Shown here: positions 1 to 11,740 of the stretch, piece by piece
How the letters are laid out: every line of letters starts with the position of its first letter
Numbering within the stretch: position 1 is the first letter of the stretch
Origin: Anoplolepis gracilipes
Taxonomy: Eukaryota > Arthropoda > Insecta > Hymenoptera > Formicidae
Assembly (NCBI RefSeq): GCF_047496725.1
Contig: NC_132984.1
Location: 7,645,001-7,709,000 of the forward strand
Length of the DNA stretch: 64,000 nt
Reading direction: 5' to 3'
Notes under the pieces: generated by a model
The model's database searches: none
The model's input: only the letters and a program-made list of their open reading frames with translations
Told to the model about the DNA's origin: nothing
Made by a program: the position numbers and the translations under genes

Positions 1-572
1 AAAACGTTTACATCATTATTACAAATTGAAGGTTTATTGAAAATTTTTTTTAATATATAAATCAGAGAATGTCTCTTAAAAATGATAATTAAAATTGTTT
101 ATATTTTTTACATTAGAGGATTTTATAATTCACGGAGAGGTCGACAAACTCGATGCTAATAGTATGGAGTTAATGTATTACTATTCTCTTGAGATTGTTG
201 CAAAGCATATTACGTGAGAGTGCTATTTTGAGCAAATACATAATGTTAGTTTTTTCGAGACTGCGTACTTCTATGCATAATTATTTTAATTTTATCACTT
301 CTTATAATTAGCGAAATACTTCCACACTTGTCAACCAGTTGCATATAAAATGAAGAATTAAGCATTAATTGTATAATAATAGTTTCATACATGTTGATTG
401 CATTTTAGAACATGCTCTACATTTTATTTTAAAAAAAATACACATTATTTTGCTTCAAGAAAAAAAAAACGAAAACACTCTTTGTTTCTATTGATATTTT
501 CGAAGCTTTATCTTTTAAACTAATATTATATTTGTACAATTACCTGCAAGATATTTTGCATAACTTAATTCT
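1..572 (+). repeat. Left arm of a long inverted repeat
   Basis: This segment is the near-perfect reverse complement of 62430-63005. The match runs from the first base of the window (it may extend further left) to about position 572, where the left copy enters a CA/TA microsatellite. No ORF or known TE domain is visible. The arms differ by a few substitutions and small indels in A-runs. Family unknown. Confidence 0.9.
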
Positions 573-581
573 GATATTGAT

Positions 582-638
<57 letters not shown>

Positions 639-1093
639 AATGTGATTACATTATAGTTGATTTTAATTATGTTTTTCAAAGATTTTACAAATATTTTAAT
701 AAAAAATTAATATAAGTTGTATATTGTTGATAAAAATGATTAATTTTTTGATAATTCTACACGTAAAAGGACACAATAATTTTATATTGCATTCTGCAAT
801 ATAAACTCAATTTGTGTCACCGCGCAGCGGTTTTACTCTACACGTAGAATAACAATAATTTTAGATTTGCAAAATAACAAATGTAATTTATTTAAGAAAA
901 ATTATATGATTAAAATAAATGTTAGATAACTTTTATACTTTTTATTGAAAAAATTTTCTTATTTTCGAATTTTCGATAATTTAGAAAAGCATTTTATTGT
1001 TTAGTTGAAGCATATTTATATTTCAAATTTTATTCACACAGTTTATTCTAGGTATTTGAGATATCGTGGATATCCATTACGGTAACATATTAT
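573..1093. other. AT-rich spacer with CA and TA microsatellites
   Basis: Holds a short (CA)n run near 582-594 running into (TA)n to about 636. The rest is AT-rich sequence up to the Mutator-like terminus; I see no gene in it. Confidence 0.7.
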
Positions 1094-2688
1094 GGGGTAA
1101 CACCACTGTATAATGTTCAGAAAATCAATTTTTTTTTATTGACTTAAAAGATGCTTTGGACTTCTAGAATAAGGGGAAAAAAGTTTTATGCCAAAATTTT
1201 TTCTTTGAAATTCCGAGCTCTTTCCCAAGCGCGTCGGACTGCTCCGAAACGACTACCTGCGGTACATAGATACCTGCTGGAAGGGTACAGCCTAATGACT
1301 TACCTTTTCATTTTTAACTTCTTTAATACACTAACTAATACACTAGATGTCGTTAGAAGGAGTTTGTAAAAGTGAAAGTGAAAGTGAAAGGCCTTGAAAG
1401 AAAAGGTAAATTAACTGCCAAATTAATTGATCAATTAACAATTTATTATGGCTTGGCAATACGGCGGAATTCGAACTCCTTGGAAAAAATGAAAAATGAA
1501 ATCTGGGCGACCTTATTTCATAAGATGTCAACCGACGAAAATCCGCAGCACGAGAAGTGCTCAGAGTCTTGGTGTAACTGGAAGAAGGCGCGAGCAGCGG
1601 ATTCCTTAGACACCTTCCATTATAAGCCGCCGCTATCGAAGGAAGTTTTTCAAGCCATCAAACCGATTTATGAGGAGCTGAGCCGTGAGGAGTTGCTAAA
1701 TCGTTGCTTGGAAGGCTACACGCAAAACAACAACAAAAGTTTCAATGCTACTGTTTGGAACTTGGCTCCTAAGTCCTATTCAAATGGCAAAAAAGTATTG
1801 AATGTAGCGACTGATATTGCTGTGTGCAATTTTAACGACGGTCTGACTAATATTCTGCGAATTATGAAAGTTTTGGATATTGGCTTCCAAGCATACAATT
1901 TTTGTTTTGAAGCCGATGCTATGCGGATCAAGCACGCCGAGCTGTCTTTGATAGATGCGGCAAAAGAGGCACGCACCGGCATACTGTAAAATCGACGAAG
2001 AAAGAAAATGAGGAAGAATATTTGAGCAGGGAAGGGCAGCTTTATGGTCCTGGGATAGCAAATTAATGGTAAACATTTTTAAACAGTTTTTTCAAACAAA
2101 TTTTTCATTTTTTCACGTCCACAACACATTTCAAAGCTTTAAAGGCGTTTTTCTCGAAACACGATTTTTTAAAACGGCACGCAGCATAATTCCAACAATT
2201 TTAATTCTATTCACTCCAAATTTTGACCATATCTTTAAAATAACACTCCGAAGAGAAGTACGTACGGGATTTTCGATAAGTTGATTTTAACATTATTTAT
2301 TGACAAATGATTACTCCTTTTTTTGTCAAAAATTGAACTTTTTACTTCAAATGCTCGCCAATCACACAAAAATTAATGTTTTCAAAATCTCCTACGTATT
2401 TCTCTAGCTATACTTATGTAGATTAAGAGAAAAGTTTTTGTTTTTTTCCAGATTCAAATTTGCGTCAGTTACACTGCGTGCCGCAGAACGTTTCAGATTC
2501 AACATGCCTCGCGAGAATGGCTCCAGCGTCGCCATTTTGCACTATTTTTGAATAAATATTTTTTTTTGAACACTTAAAGACATGATTAATAACATCCTTG
2601 AATATTATTATCCTCTTACTTTTCCTTCCATCCAAAAAAAAATCGCAAAAAAACGCTTTATTTTAGATTTTTACAGTGGTGTTACCCC
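1094..2688 (+). mobile_element. Truncated Mutator-like DNA transposon
   Basis: The element is bounded by perfect 17-bp terminal inverted repeats, ggggtaacaccactgta at 1094-1110 and its reverse complement at 2672-2688. Inside is the C-terminal part of a Mutator-type transposase (1372-2065). At about 1.6 kb it is too short to encode a full transposase, so it must be non-autonomous. Mutator-like elements usually leave about 9-bp target duplications. None is clear here: the right flank is a TA microsatellite and the flanks share only 'tat/tta'. The family is assigned from the protein fragment, the limits from the termini. Confidence 0.75.
1372..2065 (+). pseudogene. Mutator-like transposase, C-terminal fragment, frameshifted
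   Basis: An open frame of about 205 codons closely resembles the conserved C-terminal region of Mutator-type transposases common in ant and other insect genomes. Marker stretches are KGKLTAKLIDQLTIYYGLAI, STDENPQHEKC followed by ESWCNWKKA, and CLEGYTQNNN. The catalytic DDE N-terminal part is missing. There is no ATG at the start; the frame simply opens after a stop at 1354. At 1989 it hits a stop, but another frame continues through EGQLYGPGIAN to a stop at 2063-2065. An indel therefore separates the last ~25 codons. It lies inside the TIR-bounded element and cannot supply transposase. Confidence 0.8.
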
Positions 2689-2715
2689 TTATATATATAT
2701 ATTTATTATTTTCAG

Positions 2716-3294
2716 TTGTGCAGAAAAGAATATGAAAAGAATGGTTTTATATAAATGAAGATTCTTATCAACTATATCCATATGCCGAAGAAGATTATTA
2801 CTATTATGAACTGCCTAATATAAAAATATATATATATATTTATTATTTTCAGTTGTGCAGAAAAGAATGGTTTCATATAAATGAAGATTCACATCAACTA
2901 TATCCATATGTCGAAGGAGATTATTACTAATATGAACTGCCTAATATAGAGGTTAGTAATTTTTTATAAGTAGTTTTTATTAATTTTAGCTGTATAAAAA
3001 TAACAAAAGATAACAATTCATTATTATGTTTTATTAATAATATGTTAAGTCAACAAATGAATATATTTTAATAGCAATTAGTAAAAATATTAAAATTTTT
3101 CTTCATTTTCTAATATTTAATCAAAATTATATTTATTTCTGTTTTTTCAGATAATACAAAAAATAATCAGTACTTTAAGTAATCCAAGACATTTTTACGA
3201 TCCTCGCAGTTTTTATTTAGAGTTACGCTGAATCTATGGTTTGTCAAAAAAAGATATCGATGCTCAATACGGTAGAATTACAAATACAATATAG
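2716..3294 (+). pseudogene. Decayed gene of unknown function with a duplicated exon
   Basis: Three exon-like blocks follow good acceptors: 2716-2823, 2853-2951 and 3151-3294. The first two are diverged tandem copies of one another (TTGTGCAGAAAAG start, CTGCCTAATATA end), including the preceding TTATTATTTTCAG. Block 2 (33 codons) ends at a GT donor in phase 0, and block 3 opens in phase 0 after TTTTTTCAG. The joined frame reads ...YVEGDYY*YELPNIE then IIQKII... with NPRHFYDPRSFYLELR. There are in-frame stops in both blocks and at the end. I do not recognise the family. The phase-consistent junction argues for a real but dead gene or TE ORF rather than chance. Confidence 0.45.
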
Positions 3295-5130
3295 GTAATT
3301 TATCATATACACAATATATATTTTTTAATACGTATATCATACACTATACATATATTTTTTAATATATATATATATTTATATTAAAAGTTCAGAAACAATT
3401 AAATATCTCATAAATAATAAATTTTAGAGAAAAATGTTTTAGACAAAAGTTCATAAGGCTTAAAAAAAGGTGCATTGAACAACAGTATTAGATGACCATT
3501 ATGATGGCGTTCTCAAAATAAAGTCAAGCTATAACTTTAATTTTTTTAAATGGAAATCCCTATTTTTTATTACATATAGTTTTATATTGACGTCACGACG
3601 TTTTTAAAATGGTATAATAAAGCTCAATTCCGTTAAGTACTTTAGAATTATAGACTGACAAATATAAAAAACCGACAATTGTAACATTATCTGAGATGTG
3701 GAGTTACACAGTCGAATTTACACTTTTCTATTGTGCACATATACATATACACAAACATTATATAAATGTAAATTCGACAGTACACTTCCATGTAATAGAT
3801 CTTGAATAATGCTAATGATAGCTGTAACTATCAATAGCCGTACTCGAAAAGTATTTAATAAGAAAATACTTTATTATAGCGTTTTAAAAAGTCTTGAGAC
3901 AAATCACAAGAATATGCAATGAAAAGTATGGTTTCCACTTAAAAAATTAAGGGTAACCTTTATCTGATCTTTCAACAAATGTTTAAGACCAAAACTTATG
4001 TTTCTCTTCGAGTTAAATAATTTTTGCCTAAAATATAATATTTTTTTTTAATTCTGAAATTTCCGAATATTTGACTGTTCTAAATCAAATGAAACACTCC
4101 GTATATAAAGATACTATGTTAATTACAATTATCTTTAATTAAAGTTATTACAATATATGTAGTTAACATTTATTTGACAAAATATTGGTATACTTTTGTC
4201 ATTTAATTGTTCACATAGATCAATTAGCAAATATAAAGAAGAAAGAAACCAAATTTTCGTTGGAATGGTTGTAACTCATGTAAATATTATGATTTTTTTA
4301 TAAAACTATTTATGAAGAGGATTATGTTGGCGTCATAATTGGTTATGATTATATATGCATTTATGACAAAGACACTTTTCTAAATAAATCATCTATGTTG
4401 TCGGAATTTCTATATCCGAGCCAATGCTACAAATATTTTTCTAGAACGATGATCTCTTGTCACTCTAAATCATCTAGTCGTATTAAGGAAGTTGTTAATA
4501 AAACCAACTGCACTATATAATTTTCCTCGAAAATAATAAAATATGTTTTGTAGAAGAAAATAAATATTAAAATAGCATTTCTTTACACATATGTATATGT
4601 ATTCTTATGCATTATATATAATTTTTATACAATCCGTATTGTATTGTAAAATATATCTTTCTTATTTTAGATGTTTTACCGATATGTCCATCAAAATGGA
4701 TGAAAAATGTAAAAATAGGATCATACTGCTACAATTTGCAGGATACTTTCTAACCAGTAGTTTTTATTATCCTAAAGTGTATAGTTTGTAATATAAATGC
4801 ATTAAAATTATGTTAAATAAATGTTTGAATCTTTTTTATAAAAATGTTGAGATAAATTTGAAAAATTCAAAATTAAAATTAAAATAATATAAAAGAAACA
4901 AAATATATTAAAAACAGAATTGTTTAAAATTATGTATTCACTATTAAGTTTATTAATAACTTATTTTATTAATAACTAATCGCATTACTTATTTTATTAA
5001 TAAATAGTGTCTAACTCTGACATAGATGAATTGATTTTGCACAATACTTCTCATTACACCGTAATTCGCAATAAAAATTTTATATGCTCAATAGTAATAT
5101 ATGTATGTATACATGTTCTTATGTATATAT
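3295..5130. other. AT-rich region with repeat relics
   Basis: No gene is recognisable. It contains a diverged repeat copy at 3843-4104 (listed separately) and a short inverted repeat around 3713-3778 (gtcgaatttaca paired with tgtaaattcgac). The rest is AT-rich with short chance ORFs only. Confidence 0.6.
3843..4104 (+). repeat. Diverged copy of the 26.6-kb mariner-terminus repeat
   Basis: The order of matching words is the same as at 26647-26922: 'ctcgaaaagt..ttaat', a gene-free body, 'ttttgcct', 'gaaa..t..tcgaatattt', and the end 'aaacactccgtata' matching 'gggacaccctgtata'. The terminal cACcCTGTATA resembles mariner-type ends inserted at TA. No coding capacity. Confidence 0.55.
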
Positions 5131-6485
5131 GTTCTTCTTCTTCTTCTTCTTTATGAAAGCCTAAAGGCTTGTTTCACCGATTTTGGTTCTCCTCCTGGGA
5201 TATAGATGTTCAGCTATCCATCCATTGCTTGTGCGGGCGCCTTGGTGGTCGATTGGAGTTCGGCTTCCCGTTTCTCACAGCTTTAGCTAATCTCTCATCC
5301 TCCATTCTGGACACGTGTTCGTTCCATTCTCTCCTTCGTGCTCTGACTCACCTGACCACGTCCTCCGTATTGCACTCCTCGCGGATGTCATTGCTTCTCC
5401 TGTGATCCATCAGTGTATTTCCTGTGATGGTTCTGAGCACTTTCATCTCGCATGTACGGCAAAATCTTTTTGTCAGGGCGATATCCGCTCTTGTTTCTGC
5501 AGCATAAGTCAATACTAGTCTCACGCATGTCTTATATATCCTGACTTTGTTCTTTTTGGATAGTTCTTTGGCAGCTGTTTTTCCATATTTTGGATAGTTC
5601 TTAATGCCCCTGCTATTCTAGCTGATTTGTTGACGTGGTCCTTCACGACATTCTTCAGATCTCCGTAGGCCGATATGATTGATCCCAGGTAAATGAACTC
5701 TGTTATCTGTTCGATTATCTTCCCATTTATTACAATTTTGCATCTTCTTGGCTCTTTTGCTATTACCAATGTTTTAGTTTTGGCTGTCGAGATTTCCATA
5801 CCAACAATTTCTGCTTCCTTGCTGAAAGTTTGTGTCAATCGCTGTAGATCGTCTTCTTTATCCGTGATCAAAACTGCATCATCCGCGTAACATATGATGT
5901 TGAGCCGTTTGTTTCCTATGTTGTAGCCATAGTTCGTCTCGCGTACTTTCCCAATTATGCTATCCATTATGAGGTTAAAAAGTTGTGGGCTTAGGCTATC
6001 CCCTTGTCGTATACCCACATTTTGTTCTATCCGCTGCGTTTCTAGATTTTTAGTCCTGACCATCGTGGTGTTGTTCGTATTGAGCTATATAATTGTTCTT
6101 ATGATGTTTGGGTGTACGTTCCTGGTTTACCGTTCTTTTACCACATCTTGCAAGCGAACTCTATCGAATGCTTTCGTTAAGTCAACGAAGCATAGGTAAG
6201 CCGGTTTGTTGAATTCAAGTGTTTTTTCTGCAATTTGCCTGACGATAAAGATCGCATCAATGGGAGAGCGGTTTCTACGGAATCCCTGTTGTTCTTCGCT
6301 TATTTCGATCTTACTTATAACGTCTTGTCCCAGTATGCGGGTGAACAGTTTCATCGTACTGTTTAATATAGTAATTCCCCTATAATTTTCTAGATTAGAT
6401 GTACTTTCTTTCTTGAAAAGTGAGATGGTAATGCTATTTCTCCACTCTTCCGGTGTTGCTGTGTCCTGTACGATTTTGTTGAAGG
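5131..6485 (-). mobile_element. 5'-truncated RTE-like non-LTR retrotransposon
   Basis: A minus-strand element ends in a (GAA)n tail, seen as (TTC)n at 5131-5152 on the plus strand. It starts abruptly near 6485 in the middle of the reverse transcriptase domain. The body holds RT blocks (5521-6483) and, downstream, a decayed C-terminal region with a CEMKVLRTI-like stretch and an MEDERLAKAV-like stretch. 5' truncation plus a short 3' repeat tail is what target-primed reverse transcription leaves. Clade assignment to RTE is from the RT sequence style and is tentative. No convincing target duplication was found because both flanks are TATG-rich. Confidence 0.8.
5521..6483 (-). pseudogene. RTE-like reverse transcriptase fragment
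   Basis: Two minus-strand frames together cover the fingers and palm of a reverse transcriptase. The upstream frame (from about 6483) has NYRGITILNS, EEQQGFRRNRSPIDA and the first catalytic block CFVDLTKAFDRV. The downstream frame (from 6063) has GIRQGDSLSPQLFNLIMDS, the catalytic CYADDAVLITD and the thumb-side EFIYLGSIIS. They are separated by a frameshift around 6127 and an in-frame stop in the 60-bp gap. A third frame continues below 5521 into the C-terminal region. The RT active-site residues survive, but the gene is broken and lacks its 5' endonuclease part. Confidence 0.85.
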
Positions 6486-6555
6486 TATACATATATGTAT
6501 GTCCTACATATTTCATAAATTTCATGATGTGTATAAACTTATGTGTACGTATCAT

Positions 6556-6894
6556 TTATATTTTATCTCATTAATTTTCATTAAAGCAATATAATTTCCG
6601 TCAAATACAAGATTATGATTTTTTACAAATATAAAATTAAGAAAAATGTTTTTACAAATAAAAATTAGTATAATTGTGGAAAGAAAGAAAGACTCTATCA
6701 TTATATTTTCAGATTAAAATTCAAAATATATTACGCACAAAAATATAGAGAACACTTTTTATATGTCAAAAAATGGGCTATTTTCAAACTGTTACAACTC
6801 GGTAAAAAATCATCGTAGGAAAATTTAAAAAAAGCATTTGGAAGTTTAAAGTTTTAACGTGTTATCAATAATTTTTTAAAAAATTTTGATCTTA
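6556..6894. other. AT-rich, nothing recognised
   Basis: No ORF of note or repeat was recognised between the truncated RTE element and the repeat at 6895. Confidence 0.5.
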
Positions 6895-7045
6895 GAAGTA
6901 ACACGTCTCTTGTGGCCACAAGACGAACTTGTTTGGATAGTAAAACTAATTTGCTATCCAAATCTCTAATTACCACTATGTATGTGTCAAGATCTTAATT
7001 TGAAACTGTGATTAAGATTTACAGAGAGTTGGACCGCCAATGACT
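6895..7045 (+). repeat. Dispersed repeat, inverted partner at 63.1-63.3 kb
   Basis: About 150 bp match the reverse complement of roughly 63120-63275 at an estimated 80% identity. Shared blocks are gtagtaaaactaatttgc (one mismatch) and ctatccaaatctct, with 'gtcaagatct' and 'gagagttgga' further along. It includes a small hairpin, tttggatag ... ctatccaaa. In the 63-kb copy this unit lies just outside the long inverted repeat arm; here it is followed directly by a hammerhead-like motif at 7058. Confidence 0.65.
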
Positions 7046-7057
7046 AACACAAAAAAG

Positions 7058-7097
7058 GCGAACGTTTTGGCTTGATTATTCAAGCTTTCTTCAGCGC
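7058..7097 (-). ncRNA. Degenerate hammerhead-ribozyme-like motif (PLE type)
   Basis: Read on the minus strand: GCG, CTGAAGA, stem-loop GCTTGA-ataa-TCAAGC, then AAAAC GTT CGC. This matches the layout of the PLE-associated motif at 39740 (GCG-CTGAAGA-stem II-GAAAC-GTA-CGC), with the stem compensated in sequence. The first G of the conserved GAAA is A here, which should inactivate cleavage. No RT or nuclease sequence survives next to it. Confidence 0.55.
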
Positions 7098-7334
7098 AAT
7101 GCAAAATTAGTGTGTGTAACAATAATAAAAGAAGCTTTGTTTGCGATAACAGTCACCTACACATCAGATAATTATTTTTACGATAATTAGTCGGAACTGG
7201 AAAGCATTCGGTCAAATAATATTAGATAAGTAAGATAAGTAAGGTTTTAAGATGAGAATATAATTTTTTGTAATAGTTATCTTCAAGTTTATACTGTATT
7301 ACGTTCCGTGATCTGTAGTAAACGATTAAAAAAA

Positions 7335-7506
<172 letters not shown>

Positions 7507-8716
7507 GAAGTTCCACCGAACTCTAGGAATACTACGAGAAACTATGAGTGGTTACGAGCTAGTTTTATAACAGAGATCCACACATTTGTTGCATTGATTA
7601 TAGAAAGTCCCTGCTCTTCTGTGTCGATGTGTCTCTTTATATAAATAGTATTGTTTCTGACTCGTACAATTTAAAAATAATTCAATTTTACTTTTATCTT
7701 TAAATTTAATATGTACTTAATGAAAAGAAAAAAAATATATACATATATATTAAATAAAATATACATTTATTGTATGACATTTCTTTCTTGTATCAAAAAA
7801 TTTTTTTTACCAATAAAGAAACATGCATTTTGTGCTTCTGCAAACAATTTGAATGCAATTGATAACATAATTTTGTGGCTATTAGTTTTTTTAATTTTAT
7901 CTTGGTATATTTAAAAATGACCGGTAACGGATATTCATTCTCTATCAATATGTTTATACAAAAAAATCAGTTGAAATCACCAGAAGAATCTTTTAATTTA
8001 TCTGTTGACCTGGACCATTGGCACAAATTGACTTCAACCTTTCACGGTTGTCTGTGACAGATATTCCAGAGAGAAATCCGCGACGTTCCGTCGAAGAAGA
8101 ACCAAAGCGTCTAGTGACCGTTTTTTCGATTGTCTTATGAGTTAATTCTCTTCTATTTTATATCCTCTTCTCGAAGACTCATTTGTCATAGGTTCTGGAA
8201 CCCGTGAACCTTACACATGGTTCTGACAGAGAGCCATCCTAATACCATTGTTCCATGGTATATTACAGGTCAAGTTTTATAATTATGATGAGTGCTAATT
8301 CAGAATATGAAAGAGATGATAACAATAGTAACTATAAACCCAGTTCAAATAGTGATATAACAAATCATAACATTGATGTAGAAAGTGATAAACAAAATAA
8401 AAGTGATGATAAGGGGTTCCCTTACCAAAAAGGGACTATCAAGCAAACGGCTTATTGACCTAGTAAAAACGATCTTCGAGGTTGTTGACAGATCCTGGGT
8501 CTTGCGCAGTTTGTTCGAGTCGAAAGCGTTCGAGATAATAAGCGTGATTCAACAAGGGTAAGTAACGTCCTTCCACCGACTAATCCTTTCTCGAGTGTAG
8601 ACGTAACATATTTACGAAATTTACTTTTATATTTTTTCATAAGTTCACAAAATTCTAGAGAATTGAAAACATCAATTGCATTGCTTTCTTTGCATTTCTG
8701 CAGGAGATCGTACTTA
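7507..8716. other. No recognisable gene; short Asn/Asp-rich ORF at 8285-8458
   Basis: Most of this stretch has no assignable content. An ORF from an ATG at 8285 to a stop at 8458 has a low-complexity acidic and Asn/Ser-rich N-terminal part. It has no domain, and I would not call it a gene without transcript support. Confidence 0.4.
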
Positions 8717-8719
8717 TGA

Positions 8720-8768
<49 letters not shown>
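8717..8768. repeat. (TG)n microsatellite
   Basis: About 50 bp of TG dinucleotides with one TT interruption. Confidence 0.95.
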
Positions 8769-8770
<2 letters not shown>

Positions 8771-11120
8771 TGTGTATATGTATGGTGTAAATTAAAAAAA
8801 TTTTGAAATATTTAACTCAAATATACATACATATACAAAACACAGCATCTGCTCACATATATGTATATAATTCAGTATTTATATATACGTAATTTAAAGA
8901 AACTTAATATATTTTTAAACAATTACTTATCAAAAATAAAAAAACTCTATCCAGAAAATTATTATAAAAGAAAGTATAAGTAATAGAAAGTAATAAGATT
9001 GTTTAATGCATATTTTAATTTTTTAAATAAATAATTGCAGAAAGAAGTTGCTACAATATATAAATATGTTATTGCTTAAATCCGTCTTTTTTACATAAAT
9101 AATGATATAAAAAGTAGAAATTATAAACACTATAAAATTTATTTTATTTTTATATATGTGTATGTATTACGTTTAAATATCTAAGTTGTTATATTTAACG
9201 CATAATACGATTGTGCACTTTATAAATGTATATTTGTCTATATATATTTTTATAATTTGTTTATAAAATTTGCATAAAAAGCTCAGTTCCTTTAAGTGCA
9301 AAATTATTCTTTTTGTAGATAATTCCTTTTGTTATCGTAAGTAATAGCGTTTTGCTGCGAAAAACAATCTGAGAGCACCGATCACGAGATCTTTATATAT
9401 ATTATGTGTATATTTTTTTAAAAGAGACCAAAACTTTCCAAGTTTCAAATCTTTAATTTTAATAATAGTAAATTTTAACACTTTTGAGCGAAAGTAACAA
9501 ATATTTTGGTTTTTGGCCGTTCGCCGTTATTATCTGTTTTTGATATCTTTATTTGAAAGTTTTATTCTCTTCTTCTTTATTATCTAACATTATAAATTAT
9601 AACTATCATAAAATTACAAATTTTTTGTACAATATAATTATTTTGCCAATTATTGTAAGCATCATTACTTGCATGCAGTTTAAACATCGAGTAAATGCAC
9701 AATGCATTTCACATTATCGAGTTATAAAGTTTTTGATAAATATTACGATTTTTTATTGTATTTATTTGTGATTTAATAATTTCAAACACGCCATCCTGCT
9801 CGTCATGTCACACTTAACAAAATTAACATGACAAAATATACTGTATAGCATACGCAATGTTTTATAAAATGTTACATCGCTGCTAGCTTTCTTATGATTG
9901 CTGCTTTTTAGTTATAAAGAATCAAAGTCTAATGCAAGTGAGACTGTTGTCAATAAAAGTAAACGTAGTTAAACGAATTTTTCGACAGTTTGTGTTCAGT
10001 ATAGAGTGTGTTAAATAGATACATGCGTTTGCAGAATAAAATCTTATTAACAATAACGCTGATTCTTATCATAGTAATTACATTAAGATTTAATAACTAA
10101 ATGTAAAGTGTATATAATTATACGCATAATTTTAATAATATATTTGAAGCCGCCAAGGATGCTTCCAATTGAAACATTCTCCGTCATGAACTCATTCATT
10201 GTACGCAAACGAGAGAATAATTTTTGTTGCGGATCATTTGAACACTGTTGTAATCATCCGTACTGTCACTATGCATATTTATTATTTATCGTTTGCAGGA
10301 TAAATCTGGATGATTCACGCAATAATAAAGTAGAATCAGCTCAGAGTATATCAAACAGATGCTGATTCGGAAAGAATCGTCCTCTGTCCATCACTTAGAT
10401 CGTAAATTTTTAAATTTAGTCCATGTAAATATTAGCGTGACCAATGTTATTAAAAATTATCTAGCAATGTAAAAGTTGACTATTTAAGTTGATTGCTGGA
10501 TTCGTTGATCATATTTTACTTGGGTATTCCGTTGAATACAGTTGCAGAGATCTCGGCGAGACACAAAACGTCGAAAATGCTGGCCAAAAATATAGTCAGA
10601 AATTATTTCCAAATTAACGCAAATTAATCATTTTGATGCTGAGGCAGACAAAGACAGCAATAAAAATCTTCTATCTTGTGTCCACATTGGCAATGCAGTG
10701 ATACACGGTACAGTGTAGTGTATTCCAGATTTACAGGAAGAGTCTCGACGATGTAATTTGAAGATCAAATGGACAATTGCTCATCAATCTCTGTAATGAT
10801 GCCGTCTGCTATGACAAACAGAGATTGTTCTTGGAGCCAATTATGTTTTTCAATAGCTACCCGAGTCTACGTAAACTCGCATTGCAACAGCTTGTGCAGA
10901 GACGATCCTTAAAAGATGTGATTTACAGATTTTTCTTTGCTAAATAAATAATCCGTGCATCTAAAAATGTTTACTAGATCTGTTAATTACATAAGTCTTT
11001 CATATAGATCTGTTAATTACATAAGTCTTCCATATAGATGTTAAACTTAGTTTTTGCCAGTTTTTTGTTGCTTAAAAAATGCATTTATTTTAATAAGAAA
11101 TTTAATTAATACATCAGTCA
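8769..11120. other. AT-rich then mixed sequence, no assignable gene
   Basis: 8769-10100 is plain AT-rich DNA. 10150-10960 is less AT-rich and contains short open stretches, including a Cys-rich one around 10230-10270. None joins into a recognisable protein; they may be old exon or TE debris. Confidence 0.4.
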
Positions 11121-11740
11121 AAATATTTTCCATCGATTTCTATTACTTTTTACCATCTTTTTGATAAAAGTTGGACTTTGCGACGATAGAATGAGTTGTT
11201 TTTTGAAGCAAGCCATCTATCCACCCCTTTTTGAACTTGTTCGTAATTGGAGAAGTGTATATCGGCGATTGCGTGTTGCATCGATCGGAAAAAGTAATCT
11301 GATGGAGCCAAGTCTGGAGAAAAGGCTGGGTTCGAAAGAACTTCTCATTCGAGCTCCAATAGTGTTTCTTTCACGGTTCTTGCAACATGTGGTCGTGCGT
11401 TGTCATGCAAAAGAATTACTTTGCACCGATTATTGGCTACTGATGGCCTTTTTCACATCAATTCATTCGTTTAATTGGTACAATTATTGTTGATAGCCGT
11501 CAGCCGTGATTGTTTCATTCAGTTACGGTAGCTCGTAATAAAGCACGCCTTCCTGGTCCTACCAGAGCAAAACTTTATATGAATATTCCGTTTTGGCGTT
11601 AATGTGAATGATTGACCGGAGTTCACCCATGATTTTTTTCACTTGGGATTATTCAAATAAATCCACTTTTAATCACCAGTTACAATGCGCCACATAAAAC
11701 TTTTTTTTTCTTAAATAGATGACCTTGAATTTATAACAAA
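11121..11740 (-). pseudogene. Mariner (DD34D) transposase relic
   Basis: The minus strand carries the catalytic half of a mariner transposase. Upstream is IVTGD-KWIYLNNP (first catalytic Asp, with a stop where E is expected). Then comes ILLHDNARPHVARTVKETL (second Asp), then NPAFSPDLAPSDYFFRSMQH. The distance from the HDNA Asp to the SDYF Asp is 34 residues, the mariner signature. Several in-frame stops and indels are present, for example after LLELE. The C-terminal DIHFSNYEQVQK and DRWLASK stretches follow. A dead copy; the termini were not located. Confidence 0.85.

Noticed and set aside
5693..6199. Plus-strand ORFs across the RTE-like element
   Set aside because: They are antisense shadows of the reverse transcriptase, which alone has the FVDLTKAFDRV and YADD motifs.
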